In this document: positions 62,472 to 64,000 of the stretch, one piece after another
Numbering within the stretch: the stretch's first letter is position 1
Layout: each line of letters opens with the position of its first letter
Position numbers and translations under genes: made by a program
NCBI GenBank assembly: GCA_965216425.1
Contig: CBDCFV010000006.1
Coordinates: 930,001-994,000 of the forward strand
From: CBDCFV01 sp965216425
GTDB taxonomy: Bacteria > Chloroflexota > Dehalococcoidia > Lucifugimonadales > UBA3495
Length of the DNA: 64,000 bases
Reading direction: 5' to 3'
Notes under the pieces: generated by a model
What the model was told of the DNA's origin: nothing
The model's input: the letters and a program-made list of their open reading frames with translations, nothing else
Databases searched by the model: none

Positions 62472-64000
62472 CTATCGCCCTGCCTGCTCTATACGCGCCC
62501 AACTGTCGCGTAGGGACACCGTGCGATTGAACACCAAGTGGTTTGGCGCGGAGTCCACGGCGTCCACACAGAAGTAGCCCTGCCTTTCGAACTGGTACCG
62601 CGCACCCGGCTCGGCGTCAGCCAAGCTGGGCTCCACCTTGCAGGACGCCAGCGTCACCAAGGACTCCGGGTTCAAACCGCTGATAAAGTTCCCCCCGTCT
62701 TTCCCGCCGCTTGGGTCGGCGGCCTCGAACAGGTGATTGTACAAGTGTACTTCCGCGTCTACCGCATGTTCCGCGGATACCCAATGCAGCGTCGCTTGCA
62801 CCCGGCGTCCATCGGGAGATGAGCCGCCCCTGGATTCAGGGTCGTAGGTGCAATGCAATTCCACCACATCGCCGTTCTCGTCCTTCACGACATCCGTGCA
62901 GGTGATGTAGCAAGCGTAGCGCAGCCTCACCTCTCGTCCGGGCGCAAGCCGGAAAAAGCGGCGGGGTGGGTCCTCCCTGAAATCGTCCCGCTCGATATAC
63001 AGCACGCGGGAGAAAGGAACCTTCCGGGTGCCCATGCCGGCGTCCTCCGGATTGTTTACCGCGTCGAAGTCCTCCGTCATCCCCTCTGGATAGTTGTCAA
63101 TCACTACTTTGAGGGGGTGCAAAACGCCCATCACCCGCGGCGCCCGCTGGTTAAGGTCCTCTCGAACACAGTGCTCCAAAAGCGCCAGGTCCACGGTAAT
63201 GTCCCGCTTGGCCACGCCAACCCGTTCGCAAAAATCGCGGATTGCCCTCGGGGTGTAGCCCCGCCGTCGCAACGCGGCCAGAGTGGGCATTCGCGGGTCG
63301 TCCCAGCCGCTGACGTGATCATCTTCCACCAAGGTCAGCAGCCTTCGCTTGCTGAGCACTGTGTGGCTGAGGTTCAGCCTGGCAAATTCAATCTGCTGGG
63401 GATGGTAAATGCCCAGTTGGTCCAAATACCAATCATAAAGCGGGCGGTGGTCCTCGAACTCCAGCGTACAGATGGAATGAGTCACGCCCTCGATGGAGTC
63501 CGTCTGGCCGTGGGTGAAATCATAAGTGGGGTAGACGCACCACTTGTCACCTGTGCGGTGATGTTCCTGGTGCAGAATACGGTACATCACCGGATCACGC
63601 AGGTTGACGTTGGCCGATGCCATATCTATCTTGGCCCGCAGCACCCGCGCGCCGTCCGGAAATTCCCCGGCCTTCATCCGCTGGAACAGGTCCAGGTTCT
63701 CTTCTACCGAGCGGTTCCGGTACGGGCTTTCCCGCCCCGGCTCGGTCAAGGTGCCCCGGTATTCCCTTGTCTCTTCAGCCGACAGGTCGCAAACGTACGC
63801 TTTGCCGGACTCGATTAACTGCACGGCAAAGCGGTAAAGGTCGTCGAAGTAGTCGGAGGCGTAGGTCAGCCGGTCTCCCCAGTCGCACCCCAGCCAGCGC
63901 ACGTCTTCCTGGATCGACTCCACGTACTCCACGTCCTCTTTGACCGGGTTGGTGTCGTCGAACCGCAGGTAGCACATGCCGCCCTGGTTTTCACCGGCCA
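62472..64000 (-). CDS. glnS: Glutaminyl-tRNA synthetase, 5' partial
   Basis: Class Ic synthetase. The frame is open to the window edge; the visible part begins in 'GENQGGMCYLRFDDTNPVKED', the conserved region after the HIGH motif, so about 40-50 N-terminal residues are missing. Other landmarks: 'YPTYDFTHGQTDSIEGVTHSICTLEFEDHR', the KMSKS-like 'VLSKRRLLTLV' and a two-part C-terminal anticodon-binding beta-barrel. It charges tRNA-Gln directly, which implies the organism need not rely only on the GatCAB route. Confidence 0.93.
   Translation of the reverse strand, partial: AGENQGGMCYLRFDDTNPVKEDVEYVESIQEDVRWLGCDWGDRLTYASDYFDDLYRFAVQLIESGKAYVCDLSAEETREYRGTLTEPGRESPYRNRSVEENLDLFQRMKAGEFPDGARVLRAKIDMASANVNLRDPVMYRILHQEHHRTGDKWCVYPTYDFTHGQTDSIEGVTHSICTLEFEDHRPLYDWYLDQLGIYHPQQIEFARLNLSHTVLSKRRLLTLVEDDHVSGWDDPRMPTLAALRRRGYTPRAIRDFCERVGVAKRDITVDLALLEHCVREDLNQRAPRVMGVLHPLKVVIDNYPEGMTEDFDAVNNPEDAGMGTRKVPFSRVLYIERDDFREDPPRRFFRLAPGREVRLRYACYITCTDVVKDENGDVVELHCTYDPESRGGSSPDGRRVQATLHWVSAEHAVDAEVHLYNHLFEAADPSGGKDGGNFISGLNPESLVTLASCKVEPSLADAEPGARYQFERQGYFCVDAVDSAPNHLVFNRTVSLRDSWARIEQAGR

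Overview
The window reads as chromosomal DNA of a Chloroflexota bacterium, most likely of the SAR202/Dehalococcoidia type. This is an inference from gene content, with no marker tree behind it. The main pointers are three lipoprotein solute-binding proteins whose mature N-termini are long 'EKEV/EVPVE' repeat tethers, DUF1800/DUF1501 plus NHL-propeller cassettes, many stand-alone amidohydrolase-type enzymes, and a classical T-box leader. Base composition and codon use look even along the window, and I see no prophage, CRISPR array, rRNA or tRNA gene. One gene is cut at each end: proW on the left and glnS on the right.

Layout. 0-4.8 kb: glycine betaine/proline-type ABC uptake (proW, proX), a sarcosine/dimethylglycine-type methyltransferase and a second, orphan proX. 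5.0-9.9 kb (minus strand): a zinc-type operon zur-znuA-znuC-znuB-MFS with His-rich tails on two products and a candidate operator upstream of zur. 10-13.4 kb: a long non-coding leader followed by a glycine/sarcosine-type methyltransferase, a second sarcosine/dimethylglycine-type methyltransferase and a third methyltransferase. Together with the left end this suggests betaine uptake plus de novo betaine synthesis from glycine. 13.7-26 kb: a frameshifted acetyltransferase, then a hydrolase island (amidohydrolase, amidase, AAA ATPase, M24 hydrolase, phosphotriesterase-like, polysaccharide deacetylase-like, M19 dipeptidase, cupin, molybdenum hydroxylase large subunit). 26-31 kb: a ThDP decarboxylase-like gene with a frameshifting 11-bp duplication, a threonine aldolase-like gene, small proteins, and a Uma2-type gene with an apparent N-terminal frameshift. 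31-36 kb: DUF1800, DUF1501, NHL propeller and a TIM-barrel hydrolase. 36-42.5 kb: a peptide-type ABC importer split into two convergent halves. 42.6-47.4 kb: tilS, a histidine phosphatase, a CorC-type membrane protein and tsaD. 47.5-54.2 kb: a PH-like membrane protein, T-box-controlled ilvB, a 30-residue membrane peptide, an HTH protein, fumC and a GMC oxidoreductase. 54.6-58.2 kb: another ThDP enzyme, a PaREP1-like protein and mtaB. 58.4-62.3 kb: a metallo-beta-lactamase-fold hydrolase and a second DUF1800-NHL cassette. 62.5 kb to the end: glnS.

Scattered through the gaps are miniature inverted-repeat elements of at least two families: about 125 bp with TATCTCAAAAC-type ends, and 151/241 bp with CAGGGCAATCGC ends. 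Both often sit directly after a stop codon or between convergent genes. Three genes carry frame disruptions that are visible by reading both frames. The most informative items for follow-up are the betaine uptake/synthesis grouping, the duplicated DUF1800-NHL cassettes, the mobile mini-repeats (including one repeat array read through in frame inside mtaB), and the repeat-expanded tethers of the solute-binding proteins.
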